Shown here: in pieces, positions 36,160 through 47,134 of the stretch
How positions within the stretch are numbered: position 1 is the first letter of the stretch
How the letters are laid out: each line of letters begins with the position of its first letter
DNA from: Archivesica marissinica
Lineage: Eukaryota > Mollusca > Bivalvia > Venerida > Vesicomyidae
DNA length: 64,000 nucleotides
Reading direction: 5' to 3'
Assembly (NCBI GenBank): GCA_014843695.1
Contig: CM026398.1
Location: 44,633,372-44,697,371 of the forward strand
Translations under genes and position numbers: made by a program
The notes under the pieces: generated by a model
Seen by the model: the letters and a program-made list of their open reading frames with translations, nothing else
Told to the model about the DNA's origin: nothing
The model's database searches: none

Positions 36160-36380
36160 TTAACTCTTTGCATGCTGGGTAAAATAATGGCTATAAATAG
36201 CTCAAATAATTGCAGCAGACGACAATTCATTGATGTGTTTTTCTTATTTGTAGCTGAAAACTTTGGAGATATGTCGTGGAATTTCATTAGAATTGTGTTT
36301 GTACGACGTTGAACGACGTTGTTACGCGACGTTGAACGACATATTTGACTTAATTTCACCGCTAGCATGCAATTGGTTAA
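36160..36380. mobile_element. TTAA MITE family 4
   Basis: TTAACTCTTTGCATGCTGG at the left and GCTAGCATGCAATTGGTTAA at the right. An ACGACGTTGAACGACGTTG duplication lies inside. Partner of 13768-13974. Confidence 0.82.
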
Positions 36381-37231
36381 ATAACAGACATTTTCCTTGT
36401 AATTACAATGTTGAAAAAACGAACACACATTACATAATACAAACCAGTTTTTAGCCATTACATTTCGGACCGTATAATACAAGCTACATGTATAATATTA
36501 AATGTCCAATATAAATCTTTAAAACTCCATAAAATCTAAAAACTTCACACATTTTCTAAAACCGAGATCTGCTTTCATTAGATAATCACAACTGCATCAT
36601 TTTAATTTCAAGATGCATGAACTTGGAACTGATATTGTGTATCTCTATCTATACCTCTGTCGTATATTATATTCCTATGAAGAGAAATTACGCTGGTTGA
36701 ATCTCACTGAACCGCGTCTCTTGTAATCTGCACAGTAATATTACCGCTAATACATCATCGAAAAACAAATCTCACAAAATATTAAAAATCTCATTGTACA
36801 AGCCATAGAAATTTGGTTAATAATTATCCGACGACCATAGGAAATTAGAATTGCGTCAATTTGGCGAAGATGCAAATGAATTAACTCTCGTTTCAGTAGT
36901 CATGGAGCCATGAACATTTTATTACTGAACATATATATGACCACATGAGCTTGAAATGCTATCGTAAGCCATCAAAAGTTATGCATCTTAAAGATCTGCT
37001 ATGTATATGTATATATATATATATTTATCACATATCTTTGCTTGTATTCAGTTTCATACAGCCATCTCATAATTTCTTATATGCACACACGTGTAATAAC
37101 ACCTGGAAGGATTCTGATAATAATTTGTAATTTAAACTTTAAAAGTATACAGATTTCTAATTGAATTGGTACATAACGTTAATGGTAAGACAAGCTACTA
37201 TTTAAAAAGAGGTCTTGACACAATTATATAA
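36381..37231. other. Spacer, no gene seen
   Basis: AT-rich; a short TA run at 37010-37026. No exon recognised. Confidence 0.5.
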
Positions 37232-37352
37232 CGCAACTTTGTGTAATCATGCCATGACAATTTAGTGATGTCATAACAATTTGTGCTGACAGTTGGCGCA
37301 AAAATGAAAGTAGCAGTATTATTTTGTGCAAAAATATGATTAAAACACAATA
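37232..37352 (+). repeat. Dispersed repeat of unknown type
   Basis: Plus-strand counterpart of 29513-29622 (GTGCTGACAGTTGGCGC, TATTTTGTGCAAAAATATG). Confidence 0.7.
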
Positions 37353-37368
37353 TGTTAATGTGATAAAA

Positions 37369-37605
37369 TTATGTTATATTTCGGGTTTTACGCCTGCATC
37401 AGCACCATTTTGGGCTATATCGCCGGCGGGCAGTTTACCTAACAACACCTTTCCTGGGCAGGATCCAGTGGTTAACCAGTACTTGGTGCACCAACCTCCG
37501 TAAGAAACTGCCAATCTTTTCATATAAATGAGACACGGTCTGAGCGGGGCTCGAACCCGTGACCATCAGTGATGATAGGTTACAGTGGTATACAAGTCAG
37601 CGACC
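37369..37605 (-). mobile_element. SINE family D with 13-bp target duplication
   Basis: Minus-strand element with GGTTTTACGCCTGCATCAGC, ATCGCCGGCGGGCAGTTTAC and the inverse B-box region GGGGCTCGAACCCGTGACC. A perfect direct repeat TAATGTGATAAAA lies at 37356-37368 and 37606-37618. The A-box end of the head is truncated compared with 48285-48498. Confidence 0.9.
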
Positions 37606-37618
37606 TAATGTGATAAAA

Positions 37619-37754
37619 AGGATCTTACACTTGTGTTGATTTCATGAAACAAGTTTTTGAATTTTGCTATTAAGCTTGCAAAAATGCTCGCTTAATAGAA
37701 AATTAAAACTTGTTTCGTAAAATATTGCATGAAATCACCACTCATGTAAGATCC
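37619..37754. mobile_element. Foldback MITE, about 136 bp
   Basis: Arms: GGATCTTACACTTGTGTTGA (left) and the inverse of TCACCACTCATGTAAGATCC (right), continued by TTTCATGAAACAAG / CTTGTTTCGTAAA. The centre is TTAAGCTTGCAAAAATGC. It sits right beside the target duplication of the SINE at 37369. Confidence 0.75.
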
Positions 37755-38270
37755 TATATATATATTGGAGGGGGGGGGGGGGAGATCTTAAGACACGAAA
37801 TACAAGCTTTTTTATGGATTAAATTTCAAGCTCCTGCGATTATCATGAACACTATATCGAGAACTTTATTTCAACATAATTAACACTTGACAGCTTGGAA
37901 CACGGAAACAAGATTAATTGACAGTCAGTCTCCGGGTGAACTATGGTACTGCACAACACTCGACAGCTTGGAACACTGAAATAAGATTAATTGGCAGTCA
38001 GTCTCCGGGTGAACTATGGTACTGCACAACTCATTCTAGGTCATCATTTTTGGGTGATGTGAGAAAGCGCATGCATTGCGTCCTTAAATTATGTTATTTA
38101 ATAAATTTCAACAAAATACGGTTAAAAGCACATAATGACCATTAAATACAACACTAGAATAGGAGTGCTTTATAATGGACCAGTGTATCTTACTGGACAA
38201 CAGTTTGTATGAAAACTAAAATTTCTTTATTGTTTTAAGGGAGAAGTGGGGCCCCCAGGGGGTGATTAAG
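37755..38270. other. Spacer with poly-G and a 77-bp tandem pair
   Basis: About 14 G at 37770-37783. A segment with GACAGCTTGGAACAC and CAGTCAGTCTCCGGGTGAAC is present twice in tandem (about 37886-38031). No gene. Confidence 0.5.
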
Positions 38271-38926
38271 ACCGGTTTTACTGCTTGGCTGGCTGGTTAA
38301 GACAGGTTTTACTGCTTGGCTGGCTGCTTAAGACAGGTTTACTGCTTGGCTGGCTGCTTACGGTTTTACTGCTTAGCTGGATGGTTAAGACAGGTTTTAC
38401 TGCTTGGCTGGCTGCTTAAGACAGGTTTTACTGCTTAGCTGGATGGTTAAGACAGGTTTTACTGCTTGGCTGGCTGCTTAAGACAGGTTTTGCTGCTTGG
38501 CTGACTGCTTAAGACAGGTTTTACTGCTTAGCTGGCTGCTTAAGACAGGTTTACTGCTTGGCTGGCTGCTTACGGTTTTACTGCTTGGCTGGCTGCTTAA
38601 GACAGGTTTACTGCTTGGCTGGCTGCTTACGGTTTTACTGCTTAGCTGGATGGTTAAGACAGGTTTTACTGCTTGGCTGGCTGCTTAAGACAGGTTTTGC
38701 TGCTTGGCTGACTGCTTAAGACAGGTTTTACTGCTTAGCTGGCTGCTTAAGACAGGTTTTACTGCTTGGCTGGCTGCTTACGGTTTTACTGCTTGGCTGG
38801 CTGCTTAAGACAGGTTTTACTGCTTGGCTGGCTGCTTACAGTTTTACTGCTTGGCTGGCTGCTTAAGACAGGTTTTACTGCTTGGCTGGCTGCTTAAGAC
38901 AGGTTTTACTGCTTTTACAGGTTAGA
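38271..38926. repeat. 31-bp minisatellite from a MITE end
   Basis: About 22 units of GTTTTACTGCTTGGCTGGCT plus GCTTAAGACAG, some shortened to GCTTACG. The word GGCTGGCTGCTTAAGACAG followed by a TTTGACTG-like word is the right end of the CAGTCAAACCT MITE at 5722-5899. Confidence 0.94.
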
Positions 38927-39022
38927 CTATGTGCAAATTGCTAAAACTACATATTCCATATAACATAAATAGCAGCAAAACATGTCTATAACTACAACTA
39001 AGTGGGACAGTGCAACTGTCCT

Positions 39023-39208
39023 GGTATAATGCATGCAATGTTCACAATAACTGAGGGGCAGGTATAATGCATGCAATGTTCACAATAACTGAGGGGCAGG
39101 TATAATGCATGCAATGTTCACAATAACCAAGGGGCAGGTATAATGCATGCAATGTCCACAATAACCGTGGGGCAGGTATAATGCATGCAGTGTCCACAAT
39201 GGGGCAGT
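39023..39208. repeat. 38-bp short array
   Basis: Nearly five units of GGTATAATGCATGCAATGTT plus CACAATAACTGAGGGGCA. Confidence 0.92.
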
Positions 39209-39215
39209 GGATTCG

Positions 39216-39374
39216 AGTGGTGGTGGTGTACTTAGAAAGAACACTTAAATCCACATTGCCTAATCTCTCTCCCTTAATGAGATGGTTTCCATCCGGAACG
39301 AGGTCTCGAGAGTGATTAATCCAATGTTGCAAGAGCTTGTTTCGCAACCGTGCTAAAATAGTCATCTTGTACAT
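39216..39374 (+). mobile_element. SINE family C relative, head diverged
   Basis: Body and tail words of family C (TTAAATCCACATTGCC, TCTCGAGAGTGATTAAT, TTGTTTCGCAACCGTGCTAA) with GATGGTTTCCATCCGGAACG as a variant block. The head is not recognisable. Confidence 0.75.
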
Positions 39375-39547
39375 AATTTATGTGTACTTCTGAAAAGCTT
39401 AGTGGGAACAGTTAATACAAATTTATTTTAACTCGTTTGTGAAACAAGTTCTTACTATATTTATTTATTTTATTGCTACCCATTAATCATTTTCCATTTA
39501 TTATTGGTAGGTCAGTCTGTTGTGGCGGAGAGTATACTACCCGCATT
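39375..39547. other. Spacer with splice-like signals
   Basis: A pyrimidine-rich stretch ends in ATTGGTAG at 39510, followed by 43 bases and GTAAGAA at 39554. It could be a micro-exon in form, but nothing supports expression. The 81-bp array starts right at this donor-like site. Confidence 0.2.
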
Positions 39548-39890
39548 TCCTGGGTAAGAAGCATCAATCAAGCAGATATATTGTTCTATTTGGTTAATTG
39601 TTTGCAGGTAACCGAAGTAACCAATTTAACCTTCTCATAAAGCATCAACCAAACTGATATATTGTTCTGTTTGTTTACAGGTTACCGAAGTAACCAATTT
39701 AACCTTCTCATAAAGCATCAAACAAGCTGATATATTGTTCTGTTTGGCTAATTGTTTACAGGTAACCGAAGTAACCAATTTAACCTTCTCATAAAACATC
39801 AACCAAGCTGATATATTGTTCTGTTTGGTTAATTGTTTACAGGTAACCGAATTAACCAATTTAACCTCATAAAGCATCAAATGGTCGCCC
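39548..39890. repeat. 81-bp minisatellite
   Basis: About 4.2 units with AAGCATCAACCAAGCTGATA, TTGTTCTGTTTGGTTAATTG and GGTAACCGAAGTAACC. A further partial unit lies beyond the next array at about 40311-40367. Confidence 0.92.
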
Positions 39891-39891
39891 A

Positions 39892-40300
39892 CATGGTTCA
39901 CCGGCACCGAGGGTAGCGCTCGCCCACATGGTTCACCGGCACCGAGGGTAGCGCTCGCCCACATGGTTCACCGGCACCGAGGGTAGCGCTCGCCCACATG
40001 GTTCACCGGCACCGAGGGTAGTGCTCGCCCACATGGTTCACCGGCACCGAGGGTAGCGCTCGCCCACATGGTTCACCGGCACCGAGGGTAGCGCTCGCCC
40101 ACATGGTTCACCGGCACCGAGGGTAGCGCTCGCTCACATGGTTCACCGGCACCGAGGGTAGCGCTCGCCCACATGGTTCACCGGCACCGAGGGTAGCGCT
40201 CGCTCACATGGTTCACCGGCACCGAGGGTAGCGCTCGCCCACATGGTTCACCGGCACCGAGGGTAGCGCTCGCCCACATGGTTCACCGGCACCGAGGGTA
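39892..40300. repeat. 35-bp GC-rich array nested in an 81-bp unit
   Basis: About 12 units of CGCTCGCCCACATGGTTCAC plus CGGCACCGAGGGTAG, clearly GC-richer than its surroundings. Units are almost identical (GCTCACATG and GTGCTCG variants only). The right flank GGTAAATAAGCTCAATCATC and the 36070 single copy show that the parent is a dispersed repeat. Confidence 0.94.
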
Positions 40301-40719
40301 AATAAGCTCAATCATCAAACGAGTTGATATATTATTGTTCTGTTTTGGTTAATTCTTTTATGGGTTATTAATTTGTAAGTCTACATTTTAAACAGAAGTA
40401 GCTAGACTAGTTTTGTACGTCAGTTTCTGCTACACTGCCTCACTTAATGTAGCATGCATAGTTGAACAAACGTACAGAGAGATCACACACATAAGAGAGG
40501 CTGGTCCCACCTCACCAGTCACATACTAACTACTGGGGCGAGACGTTCACAGCCAGATCAAATGCACGATAATAACATCCACATTGACCAACCCATGCAT
40601 AAAATATTAATATAACAGAAGTAACATACCAAGAATGAATTGCTCCACGTCTATGAAAGTAAAGGGTTATACATGTAATAATTAGCATGTTTACAGGCCA
40701 ACCTTGAAATAGGCTGATT
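40301..40719. other. Spacer, no gene seen
   Basis: Begins with the partial 81-bp unit noted above. Nothing else recognised. Confidence 0.5.
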
Positions 40720-41073
40720 TTAACCCTTTCCCTCATAGAAGCACCTCTTGACGCCATTACAATTACATTGACAATGTAGTAGCCAAACCAATGTTCAAAA
40801 TAAAGGCCAGAATCTCATATAGTCCCAGTAATATCTATGGAGGTGGGATAGATCTGGCAACTACTTATCCACAGTGCATGATAGCTAAATGGCTGTCGTT
40901 TGTATGGAGATATAATAGTATATTAACCTAAATCTCTATGTAGTCCCAGTAATATCTATGGAGGTGGGATAGATATGGCGACTACTTATCCAATGTACAA
41001 TAGCTAAATGGCTGTCGTTTGTATGGAGATATAATATTATATTAACCTAAATCTGTATGAAGGAAATGGTTAG
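40720..41073 (+). mobile_element. TTAA MITE family 5, two-unit version
   Basis: TTAACCCTTTCCCTCATAG at the left and ATGAAGGAAATGGTTAG at the right (TTAA decayed by one base). Two tandem units of about 120 bp share CCCAGTAATATCTATGGAGG and ATGGCTGTCGTTTGTATGG. Inverse orientation to 25854-26691. Confidence 0.82.
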
Positions 41074-41192
41074 CTGGATCCTTCCATAAGTCGAGGCTAC
41101 TTTGTAGACTTATGACATTTGTTCCGACAATGGTTTTCTCTTCTCATTTTTGAAAGAAACTGGGCTCAATTTGAGACAGCTGGTCGACATTA

Positions 41193-41412
41193 GTGGAAGT
41201 CGTGTTAGCACAGTTGTAGCGCATTCGCTTCAGGTGCGAAAGGCCCGGAGTTCGAGCCCCACAGAAGGTGTCTGTGCCCTCAGGCAAGGCATGTAAATTA
41301 CATGTTGCTTCTTCTCTCTCACCCTCGTGGCGATGGATTTCATCAGGAACTAGTGATTAATATAAGTTGTAAGAATTTGTTTCGCAATTGAGCTACAATT
41401 TGTTTTCATAAA
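41193..41412 (+). mobile_element. SINE family C
   Basis: Head GTGGAAGTCGTGTTAGCACA, box B GAGTTCGAGCCCC. The body has a short deletion after CATCAGGAAC. Tail AATTGAGCTACAATTTG. Confidence 0.87.
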
Positions 41413-41548
41413 CTAAAATAATGCACTGATTTATGAAGGCTGTATATCAGCTATTTCTATGGTCTATGGTGTAAATAATTGTCAAATAAATATTTTAATA
41501 AGCATGTTATGGTAGACCTGTATCATTTATACAATAAATATACAGGCA

Positions 41549-42533
41549 CATACAGCTCACAGGTATATACTGCTCACAGGCGTATACTGCTCACAGGCGT
41601 ATACAGCTCACAGGCATATACTGCTCACAGGCGTATACAGCTCACAGGCTTATAATGCTCACAGGCGTATACTGCTCACAGGCGTATACTGCTCACAGTC
41701 GTATACTGCTCACAGGCATATACAGCTCACATGCATATACTGCTCACAGGCGTATACTGCTCACAGGCATATACTGCTCACAGGCGTATACAGCTCACAT
41801 GCATATACAGCTCACAGGCGTATACTGCTCACAGGCGTATACTGCTCACAGGCATATACAACTCACAGGCATATACTGCTCACAGGCGTATACAGCTCAC
41901 AGGCATATACTGCTCACAGGCGTATACAGCTCACAGGCGTATACTGCTCACAGGCGTATACTGCTCACAGGCATATACTGCTCACAGGCGCATACTGCTC
42001 ACAGGCATATACTGCTCACAAGCGTATACTGCTCACAGGCGTATACTGCTCACAGGCATATACTGCTCACAGGCATATACTGCTCACAGGCGCATACTGC
42101 TCACAGGCGTATACTGCTCACAGGCATATACTGCTCACAGGCGTATACTGCTCACAGGCATATACTGCTCACAGGCGCATACTGCTCACAGGCATATACT
42201 GCTCACAAGCGCATACTGCTCACAGGCATATACTGCTCACAGGCGCATACTGCTCACAGGCGTATACTGCTCACAGGCATATACTGCTCACAGGCGTATA
42301 CTGCTCACAGGCATATACTGCTCACAGGCATATACTGCTCACAGGCGCATACTGCTCACAGGCATATACTGCTCACAGGCGCATACTGCTCACAGGCATA
42401 TACTGCTCACATGCGCATACTGCTCACAGGCATATACTGCTCACAGGCGCATACTGCTCACAGGCGTATACTGCTCACAGTCATATACTGCTCACAGGCA
42501 TATACTGCTCACAGTCATATACAGCTCACAGGC
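41549..42533. repeat. 17-bp minisatellite
   Basis: About 58 units of CTGCTCACAGGCGTATA, almost all exactly 17 bp, with CATATA, CGCATA and CAGCTCAC variants. The 51-base triple unit contains no stop, so 17-residue repeats appear in each plus frame. These are artefacts. Confidence 0.96.
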
Positions 42534-42535
42534 AT

Positions 42536-42824
42536 TTTTTTATACGTTTATTTATAGTCACTCCCGGTTGCCCATATGAGCGACGCCTCCTGAAAAGATT
42601 AGTCATTTTAGATGTTTGGAGGATAGTTAAACGATACAGACAGAGACCCATTCCAGAGTCTCCTCTGGTTCTTTTACGTGCACGGTGTAAATCACCGACA
42701 CGAGACCTCAGTTTAAAGTCCCATCTGAAACTGTTAAATTTTATTAGGGTCAGACGGGGGATTGAATCTGCGATCCCTGGATTACCAATCCAGCGTGTTA
42801 CCACTGGTCTACAGATCCATCTGT
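42536..42824 (-). mobile_element. SINE family E abutting the 17-bp array
   Basis: Minus-strand copy from TTTTTTATACGTTTATTTAT to the inverse head CTACAGATCCATCTGT. The array stops at CACAGGCA immediately before the tail, so the SINE marks the present array edge. Confidence 0.86.
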
Positions 42825-42898
42825 AGCCAAGCTTATTAGCACAGTTCCCATGATTAGATAATTTTTTCAAAAATTCAAATTTTGTTTGTCTGTTGTAC

Positions 42899-43230
42899 TG
42901 GGTACTTACTCTGCAATAAGTCGACTGGGTACTTACTTTGCAATAAGTCAACTGGTTACTTACTCTGCAATAAGTCGACTGGTTACTTACTCTGCAATAA
43001 GTCGACTGGTTACTTACTCTGCAATAAGTCGACTGGTTACTTACTCTGCAATAAGTCGACTGGTTACTTACTCTGCAATAAGTCGACTGGTTACTTACTC
43101 TGCAATAAGTCGACTGGTTACTTACTCTGCAATAAGTCGACTGGGTACTTACTCTGCAATAAGTCGACTGGTTACTTACTCTGCAATAAGTCGACTGGTT
43201 ACTTACTCTGCAATAAGTCGACTGGTTACT
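42899..43230. repeat. 27-bp minisatellite (GTCGAC in each unit)
   Basis: About 12 units of TAAGTCGACTGGTTACTTAC plus TCTGCAA. Very homogeneous; only GGTTAC/GGGTAC varies. Confidence 0.95.
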
Positions 43231-43424
43231 TTCATAACATTTCTGGATGAGAAAAAGGTTGACTTATGGCCGAGTATATATGGTATATTAATGCTGGTGT
43301 ATGTGCATCTGCCCAATATACACTGGCAAGGGTGTCCCAGTCAACTATTGACAGTCACAATACATAGCCACGTGCATACTGGAACATATTTGGCACATAT
43401 TTATTATCACATATACAATGTATG

Positions 43425-43805
43425 GTGGAAGTTGTGATAAGGCGAATTCGCTTCAGTTTATACAAATTTATTTTAGCTTGATTGCGAAACAAGTTCTTAC
43501 AACTTATATTAATCACTCTAGAGACCTAATTCCTGATGGAATCCATCGCCACGTGGGAGAGAAGAGGCAACGTGGAATTTAAATGCCTTGCCTAAGGGCA
43601 CAATCGTAACGGCTCCAGCAGGGCTCATACTCCGGACCTTTCGCACCTGAAGTGAACGCGCATCCACTGCACTATCACGCTATCGCTTCAGGTGTGAGAT
43701 ACCCGTAGTTCACACCAAGATGAAGCATGACGAGTGTACTCCTAGGCAAGGCACTTAAATTCAACACTTCCCTCACTGTTTCTGTGTGGGTTACATCAGA
43801 TTGAG
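43425..43805 (+). mobile_element. SINE (C-like), split by another SINE
   Basis: Head GTGGAAGTTGTGATAAGG...CGCTTCAG is followed, after the insert 43457-43682, by GTGTGAGATACCCGTAGTTC and CTAGGCAAGGCACTTAAATT. The later body differs from ordinary family C (GATGAAGCATGACGAGTG), so it may be a sister subfamily. Confidence 0.78.
43457..43682 (-). mobile_element. SINE family C, nested, 9-bp target duplication
   Basis: Complete minus-strand copy, tail TTTATACAAATTTATTTTAG to inverse head CACTGCACTATCACGC. The direct repeat TCGCTTCAG lies at 43448-43456 and 43683-43691, inside the host SINE. Confidence 0.88.
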
Positions 43806-44309
43806 TTTGTCCCACAAAAAAAGAAACGGACCTGCCATTTTAAAGTGTCATTTGTCAATAATAATGTATTCCGATTTTTATGAAATTATTATTTGTAACT
43901 TACCTCCCTTTATGGATATTTGTTATAACTCATAGTGATTTGCTAAATGCTAACATAAGGATAAACTTGCATAGGAATGGTAGGTTTATTTTACCATTTA
44001 AAGAAAAATACATAATGACTATATTCTCTCTCGATTGCGCACGTTCATAAACGAACGGCCATATCAGAAACACATCAACAACACCATTGCTAAGAATAAT
44101 ATTTTTAATTAGATAACAGAGAACATATTGATAATAATTGTTCATATAATACCGCATTTAGCAAGCATCAGCATTCATTAACATGGGGGTGGGGAACAAA
44201 TATAAAACAGTAATCACCCACGTCAACAATCTAACTATCTAATCACTCTTACTCTTTGTGTACACAGGGTCTTTTTCATATTCAGGGCTTAAAGCTAGAC
44301 CTTCAAAAC
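43806..44309. other. Spacer, no gene seen
   Basis: No exon, repeat or element recognised. Confidence 0.5.
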
Positions 44310-45395
44310 ATAGGGAGACGATTAGGGTATATAAGGGAGAAGAATAGGGTGTATATAAGGGAGAAGAATAGGTTATATAAGGGAGAAGAATAGGGTATAT
44401 ATAAGGGAGAATAGGGTGTATATAAGGGAGAAGAATAGGGTGTATATAAGGGAGAAGAATAGGGTGTATATAAGGGAGAAGATTAGGGTGTATATAAGGG
44501 AGAAGAATAGGGTGTATATAAGGGAGAAGAATAGGGTATATAAGGGAAATGATTAGGGTGGTGTATAAAGGGAGAAGAATAGGGTGTATATAAGGGAGAA
44601 GAATAGGGTGTATATAAGGGAGAAGAATAGGGTATATAAGGGAAATGATTAGGTTATATAAGGGAGAAGAATAGGGTGTATATAAGGGAGAAGAATAGGG
44701 TGTATATAAGGGAGAAGAATAGGGTATATAAGGGAAATGATTAGGTTATATAAGGGAGAAGAATAGGGTGTATATAAGGGAGAATATTAGGGTATATAAG
44801 GGAAATGATTAGGTTATATAAGGGAGAAGAATAGGGTGTATATAAGGGAGAAGAATAGGGTGTATATAAGGGATAAGATTAGGGTATATAAGGGAAATGA
44901 TTAGGTTATATAAGGGAGAAGAATAGGGTGTATATAAGATTAGGGTATATAAGAAGAATAGGGTGAAAATCAGGGTATATAAGGGAGATTAGGGTGTATA
45001 TAAGGGAGAAAATCAGGGTATATAGAAGGGAGATGATTAGGGTATATAAGGGAGAAAATTAGGGTATATAAGGAATAATATGGTGTATATAAGGGAGCTG
45101 GACTGGTAATCCAGGGATCACAAGTTCGATCCCCCGTCTGACCCTAATAAAATTAACAGTCTTTCAGATGGGATGTTAAACCAAGGTCACGTGTCGGTGC
45201 TTTACACCGTGCACGTAAAAGAACCAGAGGAGACTCTGTAATGGGTCTGTCTCTGTCTGTATCATGCACTATCCTCCAAAATCTAAAATAACTAATCTCT
45301 TCAGGAGGCGTCGCTCATATGGGCAACCAGTAGCGACGATAAATAAACGTAAAAAAACACATATAAGGGAGAAGATTAGGGCAAATAAGGGAAAG
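44310..45395. repeat. 24-bp minisatellite (GGGAGAAGAATAGGGTGTAT)
   Basis: About 35 units of 20-24 bp with frequent shortened forms (GGGAAATGATTAGGGTATATAA). It is interrupted at 45098-45360 by a SINE and ends in GGAAGTTTGTCGACTC and CCTCTATATATTC, matching the right flank of the 24208 array. Confidence 0.92.
45098..45360 (+). mobile_element. SINE family E inside the 24-bp array
   Basis: Begins in the head (CTGGACTGGTAATCCAGGG, box B AGTTCGATCCC) and ends ATAAATAAACGTAAAAAAACAC. ATATAAGGGAG is found on both sides, which fits a target duplication, though the array itself repeats that word. Box A is truncated. Confidence 0.86.
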
Positions 45396-46484
45396 GAAGT
45401 TTGTCGACTCGAGCAAAAGTGGATCCTCTATATATTCAATATGAAAAATCTTTTCACAACACTGCTCAAATTAGGGAGCTTATCAAACTGCCCTCTAGGT
45501 CAAGCCCCGAGATTCAGATCTGGGTTTCCGGCAGTAGAATTTCAACCACCAGCATAAGCAACAGACAAACAGGAAATACGTGTAACATTCACACCACCCT
45601 GGACTTTCAGAAAGATGGGCGACACATTTCTATGTACATACTGGGTATATAATTATATATTATTGCATATAATTGAATTATGTGAGATTAATTTGTGTTG
45701 GCAAGGCAGTTATGGACCAGTCGCTGTTTAAATAACGGATTACGTACAAAACTCTATATGTAACTTTGATTGGATATATAATAGCAATGAACAATGCATG
45801 TTTTAATACATTGGAATAATTATGTGTCCTACTATGAATTTTGAAACAGCAGTTCACTGTTTGTGTTAAATTTGGGTTTCTATAGATTTGTGTATAGCCG
45901 AGGATACGTTATTTTTACATCTAATACTCTTACTGGAGTAGGAAACATACTGGTAATTCAATTTGTAACTGCTGTTACACGGTCGACAAACAACCAATTA
46001 CTATAGTAAACAATTATATTTGTATTAATTAGAATAGTTCTAACTGTTCCCACATAGAGAAAACAAGCACACAAGTTCACAGCAGGCCAGGATTTTCAAC
46101 ACAACGAGTTTGTTTAAGCCATCTTGGTAGAAATTCACCAAAATATCAAATTCCAGTCAACAGTTTTAGACCAGATCATTTATAAGGTTTGTTTCCTTCT
46201 AGTTGCAATGGGATACAGATTTCTACATTGATTATCTTGGTTTTACCATATTTTCAGCAAAGTACCAGACAACAACCATTCCGGTGAAGTTTTGGACAAA
46301 TGGACAAAGTGGTTCCAGAGGGGAAATTGTTTGAATTGTAAATGGACAGACAAAACACTGTTCACAATTGCCGACACCGAATACTGCGCTCTGGTGAGCG
46401 AAATATGTCAGGAACTTGAGCGGTTATCATGAAATAGAATAAGTTTGGGGCAAAACAACACACAAGCTATATTAACATCCGAGG
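45396..46484. other. Spacer, no gene supported
   Basis: The stretch 45440-45620 is GC-richer and open in two plus frames but matches no domain I recognise. The stretch 46150-46440 (CAAAGTGGTTCCAGAGGGGA) reads like a dispersed repeat. Confidence 0.4.
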
Positions 46485-46490
46485 CACACA

Positions 46491-46566
<76 letters not shown>

Positions 46567-46567
46567 C
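46485..46567. repeat. CACG microsatellite
   Basis: About 19 uninterrupted tetranucleotide units (ACGC/CACG), purine-pyrimidine alternating throughout. Likely hypervariable. Confidence 0.97.
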
Positions 46568-47134
46568 ATACACATCGTATTCAATAACAACAACAAAATA
46601 AAGGCAACAAAAATAGCTAGCAGCAAATGCTGATTCCTCTCAACAATAAGATTCTTGGAAACTATAAACATAAATGGTATAAACAAGCCATGTGTATACG
46701 AAGAGTAAATATACGTCGATGTCACATAGTAAACTTGCATGTAGTATCCGATATCCCTCCGGCTGTGTAAAGCTCTGCTATCCACTCCACTAGTAAACTA
46801 CTTAAACATATTATTGCAATCACACATTGCAAAACACAATATTCCCTGGAATCCAGTATCTATGTGCTTTACTGGTTCAATCATCAAAAACTAATGTTGT
46901 TAGAACCCGTTGTGGAACAAGCCTGCAGTGACTGGGTGCTATTCTTGATCCGACTCGTCTAGGTGGGGATGCAATGAAATTCAAGCTTTTCCCAGACTTT
47001 ATTATTATCTGTATAAAACAGTCTGGAACTTTGGGAAACAATTCTAACACAATTTTATTGAATTGCATGTATAATGGCATACAACTACTAAATATTCTTT
47101 TTTCTTCCACCACATTTCATGGGTAGTAACCAGG
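46568..47134. other. Spacer, no gene supported
   Basis: A 78-codon minus frame (46877-47113) has no recognised domain. Confidence 0.45.

Noticed and set aside
36129..36482. 117-residue minus frame and 79-residue plus frame
   Set aside because: Both run through the TTAA MITE at 36160-36380 and carry no recognisable domain.
39511..39553. 43-base micro-exon with acceptor- and donor-like borders
   Set aside because: No adjoining exons or recognisable peptide; such signals occur by chance in AT-rich DNA.
45264..45652. 97- and 83-residue plus frames
   Set aside because: They begin in SINE E or the array end; the remaining GC-richer part has no recognised domain or clear splice pair.
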